A stretch of DNA of 64,000 nt from Atlantibacter subterraneus (lineage in GTDB: Bacteria; Pseudomonadota; Gammaproteobacteria; Enterobacterales; Enterobacteriaceae): NCBI RefSeq assembly GCF_027853245.1, contig NZ_JAPTZM010000003.1. One strand, written 5' to 3'. Of this stretch, positions 35,016 to 43,116 are shown piece after piece; position 1 is the first letter of the stretch, and each line of letters opens with the position of its first letter. The notes below the pieces were generated by a model that was not told the DNA's origin, ran no database searches, and saw only the letters and a list, made by a program, of their open reading frames with translations. The translations under genes were made by a program, and so were the position numbers.

Positions 35016-35228
35016 GTGGAAGGAATATTAATTAAACTAATTAACCTAAATGATCGTTGTTACGAAGTAACAGCCGTCACTAGCACTGATTCTACGATGC
35101 TGTTGGATGTTGACGTTGGCCTGTCTGTGCTGCATTTGAAGCAGTTGTACAAGCTGGAAAGCTTGACAACTCATACGAACAAAAATTGGCTGTGTATGGA
35201 GGAGGAAGCGGCTTATACCATAATCTAG
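35016..35228 (+). CDS. possible small protein of unknown function
   Basis: 70 residues from GTG 35016, divergent from the YfjJ-like gene. The start is uncertain because AAGAGG is adjacent. The sequence looks protein-like (VTAVTSTDSTMLLDVDVGLS, then LKQLYKLESL) and not like a shadow frame, since nothing overlaps it. No family recognised. Confidence 0.35.
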   Translation: MEGILIKLINLNDRCYEVTAVTSTDSTMLLDVDVGLSVLHLKQLYKLESLTTHTNKNWLCMEEEAAYTII

Positions 35229-35439
35229 TAATGTAAAAAATTACGCGTAGCTTGATTGCACACAGCTTTTAATGGGTTTTAACTTCATTGTGCTGGCTCT
35301 ATTGCAATGAATATCAAAGGAAATATGAAAATAACATTACTAAAAAATTACTAATAAATTAGTTTTTTATTATGCTATTTTTATGACATAATTATGCTCA
35401 ATTGTGCGTTTTTTGTGCTGATTTTCGTGGGGGATTTGA

Positions 35440-36606
35440 ATGACGCAGATGGATTATGGTCGTTGTAGGAAGTATTATCAGTATCTGAGATGCCTTGAGA
35501 CGCTCTACAAAGCAAACGTGAACTGGGAAGAAGTGAGCTTTTTTCACTCTGCGACTCAATATGCTTATTTGATCAATAAACTTATTGCTGATAATGACTC
35601 GTTAAGAGAACGAAGGAAAATAATCGTTCGTGATATGAAGGCATATGCCTCTGCGTCTATTGTTCCTGAGATTTATTTTATTTGGATGAAAGATAGTGAC
35701 AGGGTTGCATGTTATACAATGTTTTGGCTAGCAAGCCATAGTGAGATTTCTCTTCCTGTTTTAAATAGCTTAAAAGGATTCTCTATCCCATCTGTTAAAA
35801 GTGATTTCAATCCTTTTATTAATGATAAGTCAGAACATGCTGCTGATGCCTCATATATACATTCGGTTCAGGAGTTTACGACTTTTTCTAAAGGTGATCA
35901 AAATCTGAAAAATCCTTTTTTTGATAAGAATAACTTTGACGTTTTTGTTGATGACCATGCTAATGGAATTAACTTTCAGTGTATTAATACTGTCAGCGAT
36001 ACGGTTGATGGTTACATTTTTAATGTGATGCTACTGATTGATCAGATAAACACTACAATTGATAAAAAGATTTCTTTAATAGATAAAGCACACCAAGCAT
36101 GGTGCGAGCATTTTAGTCGATTCCCTCGCCCATTTAAGTGGATTGATTTAAACGAAGAAGATAATGTTCTCTGGTTGTGGGATTATATGCGGAAAAACCA
36201 TATTGGATGCGATGTGCTTCCATCATCGTCTAAGCAAAGAAAATATTTTTTGCTGGCAACGTTTGATAACTGGGCCGGGTGGACGAATGAACAGTTTAGT
36301 AAACAAAAAGAAAATGCCCGTAAAGTGAGGGCTAACCCCGAAGAGCCGTCTTCGCTAAAGAAGCTATTAAATCCCACTACGCCCGATGCTTGCAGGAACA
36401 TTTTCCTGGACAATGCGCGCAATGCCTGGGTGCAGAAGCGGCATCGTCAGAAAATAAAAAAAGATACGACGGGAATCAAGCTTACGGCGCAATCCAGGAA
36501 AAAGCTAATGGCTATACAGCAGTTATCAGGCGTTGAGCCAAATGCCATACTGAAAAGTTTGATTGATGATGCTTACCAAAGAATGAAAGAAAAAAACAAA
36601 GATTAA
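35440..36606 (+). CDS. 388-residue protein of unknown function, possible DNA-binding tail
   Basis: AT-rich, clearly coding. I recognise no family. The N-terminal two thirds are helical with many aromatic residues (RKYYQYLRCLETLYKANVNWEEV; AHQAWCEHFSRFPRPFKWI). The middle has WTNEQFSKQKENARKVRANP, and the last 45 residues (IKLTAQSRKKLMAIQQLSGV then NAILKSLIDDAYQRM) read like a ribbon-helix-helix or similar DNA-binding tail. It ends just before the yfjP leader. Possibly an element replication or partition factor; this is only a guess from position. Confidence 0.6.
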   Translation: MTQMDYGRCRKYYQYLRCLETLYKANVNWEEVSFFHSATQYAYLINKLIADNDSLRERRKIIVRDMKAYASASIVPEIYFIWMKDSDRVACYTMFWLASHSEISLPVLNSLKGFSIPSVKSDFNPFINDKSEHAADASYIHSVQEFTTFSKGDQNLKNPFFDKNNFDVFVDDHANGINFQCINTVSDTVDGYIFNVMLLIDQINTTIDKKISLIDKAHQAWCEHFSRFPRPFKWIDLNEEDNVLWLWDYMRKNHIGCDVLPSSSKQRKYFLLATFDNWAGWTNEQFSKQKENARKVRANPEEPSSLKKLLNPTTPDACRNIFLDNARNAWVQKRHRQKIKKDTTGIKLTAQSRKKLMAIQQLSGVEPNAILKSLIDDAYQRMKEKNKD

Positions 36607-36776
36607 AAATATTTCCGATATATATCATTTTCATGAACATACCAGCATAACGGCAGAACTTCACGGTCCTGCCGTTTTTAGTTTTATTTATTGCAGGAGT
36701 TATCATGAATAACCCAGAAGGTTTGCAGCCATTAAACCATTCGCTTTCCGGCCTGCCGCAGTGGGTGTCTGAACGT
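36604..36776 (+). repeat. yfjP leader and 5' end, repeated at 52381-52545
   Basis: From TAAAAATATT through a terminator hairpin to about the 24th codon of yfjP, this stretch aligns with 52381-52545 (the same ATATATATCATT block, GAACATACC, AACGGCAGAA hairpin and matching coding sequence LPQWVS). Identity is high but imperfect, so the copies diverged before meeting on this island. It shows that two CP4-like modules are present. Confidence 0.75.
36650..36679 (+). terminator. terminator upstream of yfjP
   Basis: ACGGCAG / CTGCCGT (7 bp) with an inner imperfect pairing is followed by five T residues. It probably ends transcription of the 388-residue gene. The homologous hairpin at 52427 is stronger. 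Confidence 0.7.
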
Positions 36777-37568
36777 ATATTGCAGCAGATAAATCAGTTA
36801 ATCCACTACGAGCCAGTGATCGGCATTATGGGTAAAACCGGGGTGGGAAAGAGCAGCCTTTGCAATGCTCTGTTTGTCGGCGAAGTATCGCCGGTCAGCG
36901 ATGTGGCGGCCTGTACCCGTGAACCTTTGCGATTTCGTCTGCAAGTCGGTGAGCGCTTTATGACCATCGTGGACCTGCCCGGCGTGGGCGAAAGTGGCGT
37001 TCGCGATACCGAGTATGCTGCGCTGTACCGCGAACAACTTCCCCGGCTCGACCTGGTGCTGTGGCTGATTAAGGCTGATGATCGGGCACTGGCGGTGGAT
37101 GAGCATTTTTACCGCCAGGTGATAGGTGAGGCATACCGGCATAAGGTGCTGTTTGTTATCAGCCAGTCGGACAAGGCCGAGCCCACAACCGGTGGAGAAA
37201 GATTGTCCATAGAGCAAAAACAAAACATCAGCCGTAAAATTTGCCTGCTGCATGAGATTTTTCAGCCTGTGCATCCGGTGTGTGCCGTGTCGGTCCGTCT
37301 GCAATGGGGATTGCGGATGATGGCTGAGAGGATGATTAAGTGTTTGCCACGTGAGGTCAGTAGCCCGGTGGTAGCGCAACTGCAGTATCCCTTTCGCACA
37401 ACGGTAGTCCGGGAACAGGCCCGTGATGATTTCGGTGAAACCGTAGGTGCCATACTTGATACGGTAAGCACCTTTCCCCTTATTCCCGCCCCGGTGCGGA
37501 CCATTATTCAGGCCGTGCGTTCCTCGGTGGTGTCAGTGGCCCGCGCTGTCTGGGATTTCTTCTTCTGA
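36705..37568 (+). CDS. yfjP: YfjP/YeeP-like Era-type GTPase
   Basis: 287 residues, the CP4-57 YfjP length. Complete GTPase motifs: G1 GIMGKTGVGKSSLCNALF, a threonine-containing switch region (VAACTREPLRF), G3 DLPGVGE and an SQSDKAE G4-like motif. The C-terminus is amphipathic and hydrophobic (VVSVARAVWDFFF). The cellular role of these prophage GTPases is unknown. First gene of the conserved yfjPQR-ypjK-yfjST block. Confidence 0.9.
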   Translation: MNNPEGLQPLNHSLSGLPQWVSERILQQINQLIHYEPVIGIMGKTGVGKSSLCNALFVGEVSPVSDVAACTREPLRFRLQVGERFMTIVDLPGVGESGVRDTEYAALYREQLPRLDLVLWLIKADDRALAVDEHFYRQVIGEAYRHKVLFVISQSDKAEPTTGGERLSIEQKQNISRKICLLHEIFQPVHPVCAVSVRLQWGLRMMAERMIKCLPREVSSPVVAQLQYPFRTTVVREQARDDFGETVGAILDTVSTFPLIPAPVRTIIQAVRSSVVSVARAVWDFFF

Positions 37569-37659
37569 GTATTTAATTCGGCCCTGTTATTCTCCGAGCC
37601 CTGTCGCAAGTGCGGCAGGGCTTTCTTTATTTGTTTTACCCATACTGAGGAGTCTGCTT

Positions 37660-38481
37660 GTGACCCGTCTGGCTTCGCGCTTTGGCGCATCAAACCTAAT
37701 TCGTCGTGACCGTCCATTAACCCGAGAGGAACTGTTTCGTGTGGTGCCCAGCGTATTCAGTGAGGACAAACACGAATCCCGCAGTGAACGTTATACCTAT
37801 ATTCCGACTATATCTCTGTTGGACAGTCTACAGCGGGAAGGCTTCCAGCCATTCTTTGCCTGTCAGACCCGGGTACGTGATCCTGGCCGTCGTGAACATA
37901 CGAAGCATATGCTGCGTCTGCGTAGGGAGGGGCAGATTACCGGTAAGCAGGTGCCGGAAATTATCCTGCTCAACTCCCATGATGGAACCAGCTCGTACCA
38001 GATGTTGCCGGGCTTGTTCAGGGCGGTGTGTCAGAACGGCCTCGTCTGTGGTGAGTCGTTTGGCGAGGTACGGGTGCCACACAAGGGGGACGTGGTGAGT
38101 CAGGTTATTGAGGGGGCGTATGAAGTGCTGGGAATTTTTGACCGTGTGGAAGAAAAGCGGGATGCCATGCAGTCATTGCTGTTGCCTCCACCTGCGCAGC
38201 AGGCACTGGCAAAAGCCGCGCTAACGTATCGCTTTGGTGAGGACCACCAACCGGTTACTGAATCGCAGATACTCTCCCCGCGACGCTGGCAGGATGAGAG
38301 CAATGACCTTTGGACCACCTATCAGCGGATTCAGGAAAACCTGATTAAGGGCGGACTCTGCGGGCGTAATGTTAAAGGCGGACGGACGCATACCCGTGCC
38401 GTGCGTGGCATTGACGGGGACGTGAAGCTTAACCGTGCGCTGTGGGTGATGGCAGAAACACTGCTCACGCAACTGCAGTAG
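37660..38481 (+). CDS. yfjQ: YfjQ, DUF932 family protein
   Basis: 273 residues from GTG 37660, with GAGGAG upstream, equal in length to CP4-57 YfjQ. DUF932 signatures: YTYIPTISLLDSLQREGFQP, ILLNSHDGTSSYQMLPGLFR and GLVCGESFGEVRVPHKGD. DUF932 proteins resemble the phage/plasmid LGT-type unknown family common on P4-like islands; function unknown. Confidence 0.92.
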   Translation: MTRLASRFGASNLIRRDRPLTREELFRVVPSVFSEDKHESRSERYTYIPTISLLDSLQREGFQPFFACQTRVRDPGRREHTKHMLRLRREGQITGKQVPEIILLNSHDGTSSYQMLPGLFRAVCQNGLVCGESFGEVRVPHKGDVVSQVIEGAYEVLGIFDRVEEKRDAMQSLLLPPPAQQALAKAALTYRFGEDHQPVTESQILSPRRWQDESNDLWTTYQRIQENLIKGGLCGRNVKGGRTHTRAVRGIDGDVKLNRALWVMAETLLTQLQ

Positions 38482-38697
38482 ACGTTTCATGTTGCCACGT
38501 TGTTAATATCGGACACCACCTGTCCGCATCGCTATGTGCTCGTGTGCCTCAATCTCCCGGTTATAGCCTTTAACCCCCGTTACATCTGGCTTTTGCAGAA
38601 ATAAAAAATAGTTTCTGCGGTGTCCATACCCTGTCCGCCCCCCTCTTTAAAGTAATCACATCATTTTCAGTTAGTTAACTTTCCTGGAGAACCTCTC

Positions 38698-39399
38698 ATG
38701 ACACAGGCAGAGCGCCGCCATGACCGGCTGGCTGTCAGGCTGTCACTGATAATCAGCCGTCTGGTGGCGGGTGAAACGTTGAGCGTGCGCAAACTGGCCG
38801 CTGAGTTTGGCGTGTCAGTGCGCACGCTGCGGCGTGATTTTCGTGAGCGACTGATGTATCTGGATCTGGAGTATCAGTCCGGATACTGCCGCTTACGCAC
38901 TGCTGGCAGTGAAATGCAGATGGTGCCCGACGTGCTTATCTTTGCCCACCGCAGCGGGCTGGCCGGACTTTTTCCCGGCCTTGACCGCCGTCTGGTGAAC
39001 GCTCTGCTGATGTGCGATGAGTCTCCCTGCGTGATAGCACCAGCCAATCCGGTTCCTTCGCCTTCAGGAGCATTGTCTTTCTGGAGACTGATTCAGGCCA
39101 TTACCGGGCGCAGGCGGGTGACGCTGATTGCGGAGGGGCGACGCTGTGAGCGCCTGGCTCCCTGCCGGTTACTCATCCACCAGCAGACCTGGTATCTGGT
39201 GGCTGAACACGAAGGGCATATCGCCGTATTCACACTTGATGAAATCCATCTGGTTCAGCCTTTGCAGGAGACTTTTCGCCGCAATGACAGTCTGTGTCGC
39301 CTGGTTGAAGACCCGGTCTTCATTCAGGCCTTACCCCATTTTCGCTTTATCCAGCAGTCACTGCTTACGTTTGTTCCGGCTGACAGCCCACCGGAATAG
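38698..39399 (+). CDS. yfjR: YfjR-like HTH regulator with WYL-type domain
   Basis: 233 residues, the YfjR length. DeoR-like N-terminal HTH (LAAEFGVSVRTLRRDFRERL) and a WYL-like ligand domain (WYLVAEHEGHIAVFTLDEIH). WYL regulators often control phage-defence and stress loci through nucleotide or DNA ligands. The start ATG 38698 follows TGGAGAA. It probably regulates the surrounding CP4 genes. Confidence 0.9.
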   Translation: MTQAERRHDRLAVRLSLIISRLVAGETLSVRKLAAEFGVSVRTLRRDFRERLMYLDLEYQSGYCRLRTAGSEMQMVPDVLIFAHRSGLAGLFPGLDRRLVNALLMCDESPCVIAPANPVPSPSGALSFWRLIQAITGRRRVTLIAEGRRCERLAPCRLLIHQQTWYLVAEHEGHIAVFTLDEIHLVQPLQETFRRNDSLCRLVEDPVFIQALPHFRFIQQSLLTFVPADSPPE

Positions 39400-39439
39400 C
39401 GCAGGCGTTGTTATCAACCCGGCAACAGGGAGGAGCCCA

Positions 39440-39676
39440 GTGCCCGTTATTGCCATTATCGCCATTGTTATCATCGTCATCATTCTGAACAAAACCGGAG
39501 TGTCCGACAGCCTCACGGCCCTGACACTTGCAACCGTTGCCGCACTACTGACGGGAAGTGGCGCAGCCGGTGCTGCCAGTGTCGCGCTGACGCCGTTCGT
39601 CGGCGTGCCGGTGGGTATTTTTGTGGGGATTTATGTCTTTGCCAAAGTGGTTCGTCTGATTTCAGGGAAAAAATAA
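39440..39676 (+). CDS. ypjK: YpjK-like small hydrophobic protein
   Basis: 78 residues from GTG 39440, which has AGGGAGGAG upstream. Two hydrophobic regions (IAIIAIVIIVIILNKTG and ASVALTPFVGVPVGIFVGIY). The position between yfjR and yfjS corresponds to E. coli ypjK. It ends in TAATG overlapping yfjS by one base, so the two are translationally coupled. A longer in-frame reading from 39128 overlaps yfjR and is rejected. Confidence 0.75.
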   Translation: MPVIAIIAIVIIVIILNKTGVSDSLTALTLATVAALLTGSGAAGAASVALTPFVGVPVGIFVGIYVFAKVVRLISGKK

Positions 39677-40116
39677 TGAAACGTAAAACACTACCTCTGC
39701 TGGCGCTGGTTGCCACCTCTCTGTTTCTGAGCGCCTGCGATGACAGGAGTGATGACCTCAAAGCTATCAGTAAATTTAAGGACCTCACGCCTCCGCGCTT
39801 CAGCGATGTGGTCAGCCGTCAGGATGATGTCAGGGAAGAATGGTCGCAGATTGCTCTTTCTGGCCCCACTCTGCAGGTCTTACGTACCCGGCAGTCGCCC
39901 GATGGTTGCGAGGGTGGCAGTTACTACTATCTGGTGGATATGGAGGAAAAAACCGTCCAGCCGCTGATGAATGCGCTATGTATTGCCGACAACATCAGCC
40001 TGGAATACCACGAGAAAACTGACCCGCGCACCCGGGAGCGTTTCCTTGAATATTCCCATGACGGCAAACTGATGGGACGGCTGCTGATACCCTCAAATCC
40101 TGATAACCGGGAATAA
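39676..40116 (+). CDS. yfjS: YfjS-like lipoprotein
   Basis: 146 residues with a lipoprotein signal peptide: KRK, a hydrophobic core and the lipobox LSAC with Cys21, followed by DDR. Asp at +2 suggests retention in the inner membrane by the Lol rule. Matches CP4-57 YfjS in position and size. The function of the family is not known. Confidence 0.88.
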   Translation: MKRKTLPLLALVATSLFLSACDDRSDDLKAISKFKDLTPPRFSDVVSRQDDVREEWSQIALSGPTLQVLRTRQSPDGCEGGSYYYLVDMEEKTVQPLMNALCIADNISLEYHEKTDPRTRERFLEYSHDGKLMGRLLIPSNPDNRE

Positions 40117-40139
40117 ATACAAAGACAAAGGAGACAGAA

Positions 40140-40607
40140 ATGAAAGTACGTTCACTAAGCCGGTATGTACTCTCAGGCGTGCTGCTTACCAGCTTTAATG
40201 CCTCAGCGCTTCCCGGACTATGGCAGCAGGGTTATGGCCAGGGTAATGCGGAATACAGCGTGACGGATGCCAGTGGGAAGATGTTTACCATCAACTGCAC
40301 GGAAAATCCGGACCAGAACGGTATTTATCAGCACTCGGTTTTTCTGACTCTCGCAGGAGATAAAACGATCAGCTCGCATGATGACAGTACCGACATCACC
40401 GTGGTGATGGACCATAAGCAATATGCCATTCCCTCAACCCTTGGCTGGCGTAACGGAGATAATGCCTGGTTTAGTTTCCTCATGGATATTCGTAAGGCCA
40501 GTCAGTTCGACGTCTACGTTAATGACCGCAAAGCGGGGACCTTCAGCGTTGACCTGACGAACGCTACGAAGGCACTGCCAACATTAGCAGACTGCACTAA
40601 CGAGTGA
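40140..40607 (+). CDS. yfjT: YfjT-like secreted protein
   Basis: 155 residues with a Sec signal peptide (basic start, VLSGVLLTSF core, likely cleavage after ASA near residue 23). The mature part is beta-rich with two conserved cysteines (TINCTEN and LADCTNE) that could form a disulfide in the periplasm. AAGGAG precedes the ATG. Matches CP4-57 YfjT in order and length; function unknown. Confidence 0.88.
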   Translation: MKVRSLSRYVLSGVLLTSFNASALPGLWQQGYGQGNAEYSVTDASGKMFTINCTENPDQNGIYQHSVFLTLAGDKTISSHDDSTDITVVMDHKQYAIPSTLGWRNGDNAWFSFLMDIRKASQFDVYVNDRKAGTFSVDLTNATKALPTLADCTNE

Positions 40608-40636
40608 CAGTTGTGCTTTCCATCCAGAACAACATA

Positions 40637-40671
40637 CCTGACTGCTAGGGGCAGTCAGGGCTTCTTTTTTT
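40637..40671 (+). terminator. terminator after yfjT
   Basis: A perfect 9-bp stem (CCTGACTGC / GCAGTCAGG), loop TAGGG, then GCTTC and seven T residues. Ends the yfj block. Confidence 0.92.
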
Positions 40672-40803
40672 ACCTTTAATCTCACTTATAGTTCAGGTAC
40701 TTCCAAAGATGAGCGCATTGGTCACTTTTAGTTGACCATTATATATCAATGATAAAATAATCACGTGTTCTGTTAAGATTGTTTTTAGCGGTTGAGAGAC
40801 ATT

Positions 40804-40992
40804 ATGGATAAAATTTGTGATAAGTGCGTGCACATGATGAGTGCATGCATCTGTGGGATTTGTGAGAGCTGTGACGAGAAAGAGTCGGACTGTACCTGCA
40901 AAAAATGTAGCCAGTGTAAAAACCTTGAAGACTTCTGCTCTTGCATAGTTTGTGAAGAATGTAGTGAAAAAGAAGCAGAGTGTTGCTGTTAA
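40804..40992 (+). CDS. cysteine-repeat miniprotein, metallothionein-like
   Basis: 62 residues containing 17 cysteines. After a C-x2-C-x6 opening, the chain is built from three tandem 14-residue units C-x-C-x2-C-x2-C-x6 (CICGICESC, CTCKKCSQC and CSCIVCEEC, each followed by an acidic six-residue spacer such as DEKESD or SEKEAE) and ends in CCC. There is no signal peptide, so in the reducing cytoplasm these would bind metal, not form disulfides. It does not match the SmtA/BmtA pattern as I know it. The start is ATG 40804; an upstream TTG at 40792 is possible. A metal-buffering or metalloid-scavenging role is inferred from composition. Confidence 0.75.
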   Translation: MDKICDKCVHMMSACICGICESCDEKESDCTCKKCSQCKNLEDFCSCIVCEECSEKEAECCC

Positions 40993-41065
40993 AATATTAA
41001 TAATACTAGCTGTAGGAGCTTCCTGCCTGCAGCTTCGATTGCCGACGTGACCCGCTCCTGGTTGG

Positions 41066-41365
41066 TTAGTGTAGTTCGATTCTTGCAACAATCCCTGGAC
41101 TCACAGCACAAAGCGGACATTCCGCCTTTATTGCTATCTGAAGCGCGAAACTTTTTGTTCCGGCCGGTGCGCCTGACCATGTGAAGGAAGGTGATTTATT
41201 TTCTCCGGTATAGCCGAATCCGTAAGGCTCACTGAGGAGCTGGGTATTATTGAAACGACCAGCACCTAGTTCTTTGCTGGAAAGGGTGAAAACGGCAGCG
41301 AGTGCTGAATGGCTCAGAATTGCAAGACACAGGGCACCGGCCACGGAAGGAAGAAATTTTGACAT
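41066..41365 (-). pseudogene. truncated YbhB/YbcL (PEBP) family protein
   Basis: The first 74 or so residues are a normal periplasmic PEBP start: signal peptide MSKFLPSVAGALCLAILSHS, then the mature part through PYGFGYTGENKSPSFTWSG to GTKSFALQI. The family then has a YDPDAPTG-like ligand-binding segment, but here the frame continues into unrelated sequence and stops at 99 residues instead of about 180. The break coincides with the fourth border-motif copy at 41106-41123. Probably non-functional. Confidence 0.8.
41106..41123 (+). repeat. module-border motif copy 4
   Basis: GCACAAAGCGGACATTCC, a diverged copy of the motif at 14418 and 32065 in the same orientation, containing an inverted repeat (GCGGA / TCCGC). 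It falls where the PEBP reading loses homology. Confidence 0.35.
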
Positions 41366-41977
41366 CGGGCGTCTCCATAAGTGTTGTTACCTTTGATTTT
41401 AAGAAAAGCCGTGAAAGGTTTCGCTCTTGAAACAATCAAAGACTGTTCCAATGCGCCCATTTACATGAATTTATCGAGATGTATTCAGCGTACCATTCTC
41501 AAAATGGAGAGGCAGGTATGAGCGAGAGGCGTACATACAGAATTACTTTAATTATTGATGGATTAAACATCTATTCCTTGAGAGCGTCGATTTTCATTTG
41601 TGAGAGCCAGGCTTTAGCATGCTGGTAATCGTCAGTTCTGCGAGACGAAATATTGTTTCGGCGATATATCTTGTATCTTCTTAATCACAATCATGAGGCA
41701 TCTACCGAGTCATTTCCCAAAGTGCCGTTCCAGCATAAAGATTAAAACTGGCCATTCTAAGATCATCATTGCTAAATAAATTTAAACTCAAATTAGAGTC
41801 ATGGGAATCCGTTTGTAATCATGTCCTACGCATTTTCTTCTTTTTTGTGTCTTTTTTATATGTCAATTTTGATTATTATGATTTAACTCTGAAGTATCAG
41901 TTAGTAACCCTTCTGAAGAAGGTGAGGCATATTTCCGTAGACAAATCATCTACCTAACTCTCTATAAAGGAAAGAAA
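41366..41977. other. 612-base stretch without an intact gene
   Basis: Between the PEBP remnant and the first AhpD-like gene no intact gene is visible. Minus-strand fragments such as RYIAETIFRLAEL (about 41610-41690) look like the 3' end of a dehydrogenase, but I cannot support a call. The promoter of the gene at 41978 presumably lies in the AT-rich last 200 bases. Confidence 0.4.
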
Positions 41978-42427
41978 ATGAATCGTCCAAATTGGTTTCA
42001 GGTATCTGCAGAAGGCGCAAAGGCACTAGGAGCGTTGCATCATTTCGCCACAAAAGGAACAAATCTTCCGGAAGAGTTAATACATTTGGTTTTTTTAAGA
42101 GTATCTCAGATTAATGGCTGTGCGCATTGTATTGATATTCATACACGCGATCTTATAAAGTGTGGCATGTCTGTAGAGAAAATAGTACTGATTCCAGTAT
42201 GGGATGAGGCTACTTATTTATTCTCGGATCTGGAGCAGGCGGCACTGGCATGGGCAGAAGAAGTTACACGTGTAAGTGAGACACATGCTTCGGATGAAGC
42301 ATATTCTGCAGCACTTTCAGTATTTGGTGAAAAAGATTTGGTCGACTTGACCATCGTTATTGCAACAATGAATGCACTTAATCGTATGGGCATCAGCTTT
42401 AGAATGAAGCCGCTGGCCAAGGCGTAA
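41978..42427 (+). CDS. AhpD-like carboxymuconolactone decarboxylase family protein
   Basis: 149 residues, all-helical AhpD fold. The redox/proton-relay site CAHC (Cys48, Cys51) with His55 is intact within INGCAHCIDIHTRDL. Small single-domain members act as peroxidase partners or reductases of alkyl hydroperoxides. AGGAAAG precedes the ATG. A paralogue with the same Cys48/Cys51/His55 placement is convergent at 42623, so this is a stress-related pair. Confidence 0.88.
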   Translation: MNRPNWFQVSAEGAKALGALHHFATKGTNLPEELIHLVFLRVSQINGCAHCIDIHTRDLIKCGMSVEKIVLIPVWDEATYLFSDLEQAALAWAEEVTRVSETHASDEAYSAALSVFGEKDLVDLTIVIATMNALNRMGISFRMKPLAKA

Positions 42428-42474
42428 ATTACCATTCGTTTTCTTCTCGCGATTGGTTATTAATTTCCCCCAAT

Positions 42475-42503
42475 GGAAAAACCGCCTTTCGGCGGTTTTT
42501 CCA
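42475..42503. terminator. bidirectional terminator between convergent AhpD-like genes
   Basis: AAAAACCGCC / GGCGGTTTTT around loop TTTC gives a 10-bp stem with A-rich and T-rich feet on either side. It serves both the gene ending at 42427 and the one ending at 42623. Confidence 0.85.
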
Positions 42504-42622
42504 TTTTTTAACAGCAAGTCATGAAAATAATCAATCTTAACATTCTATTAAGTATGAAAACTGATGCAAGCTAAGATCTAAAAATAAAGCCGCCAACAAG
42601 AAGTGTTGTTGGCGGACATCTA

Positions 42623-43102
42623 TCAATGTAATTCAGCGCGATCCAGACCGTAAGCGCTATCCATCGAGCCTGGTGCCATCTGTGATAAAATCTGTAGACG
42701 GTTCCAGGCATTAATTACGGCAACGGTGAATGTTAACTCTGATACTTCCACTTCAGAGAAATGTTCGCGCAATTCGTTGTAAAGCGCTTCGCTTACACCA
42801 TTATCACCAATGCGGGTCAAAGCTTCAGTCAGTGCCAGAGCAGCTTTCTCTTTGGCGCTGAACAATGGCGATTCCCGCCAGATTGCAACGTGATAAAGAC
42901 GCAGTTCACGCTCCCCATGCATTTTTGCTTCTTTAACATGCATATCCAGACAAAATGCACAATGATTCAGCTGTGAGGCACGGATATCCACTAAGTGCTT
43001 AAGTTTTTTATCCAGCGAGATTTTTCCTAATGCCATAGAAGCATCGGCAAGTGTTTTAGCCAGTGCCGGGATAGTTTTGAAATGATTCACACGTGACGAC
43101 AT
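42623..43102 (-). CDS. AhpD-like carboxymuconolactone decarboxylase family protein (second copy)
   Basis: 159 residues; Cys48-x2-Cys51 and His55 in NHCAFCLDMHVKEA, the peroxidase-like site. Similar to but clearly distinct from the 41978 gene. It is the third gene of a minus-strand unit GNAT - azoreductase - this gene, with 14 bases to the azoreductase, and is likely co-regulated by the divergent MocR protein. Role in peroxide or electrophile detoxification is inferred. Confidence 0.88.
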   Translation of the reverse strand: MSSRVNHFKTIPALAKTLADASMALGKISLDKKLKHLVDIRASQLNHCAFCLDMHVKEAKMHGERELRLYHVAIWRESPLFSAKEKAALALTEALTRIGDNGVSEALYNELREHFSEVEVSELTFTVAVINAWNRLQILSQMAPGSMDSAYGLDRAELH

Positions 43103-43116
43103 ATTGTAATCCTCTT

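Noticed and set aside
39128..39439. Upstream extension of the YpjK-like gene
   Set aside because: The extra 104 codons lie inside yfjR in another frame. GTG 39440 has a strong AGGGAGGAG site.
41769..41957. 62-codon open frame before the AhpD-like gene
   Set aside because: Phe/Tyr-rich reading of AT-rich promoter DNA with no Shine-Dalgarno; not supportable as a gene.
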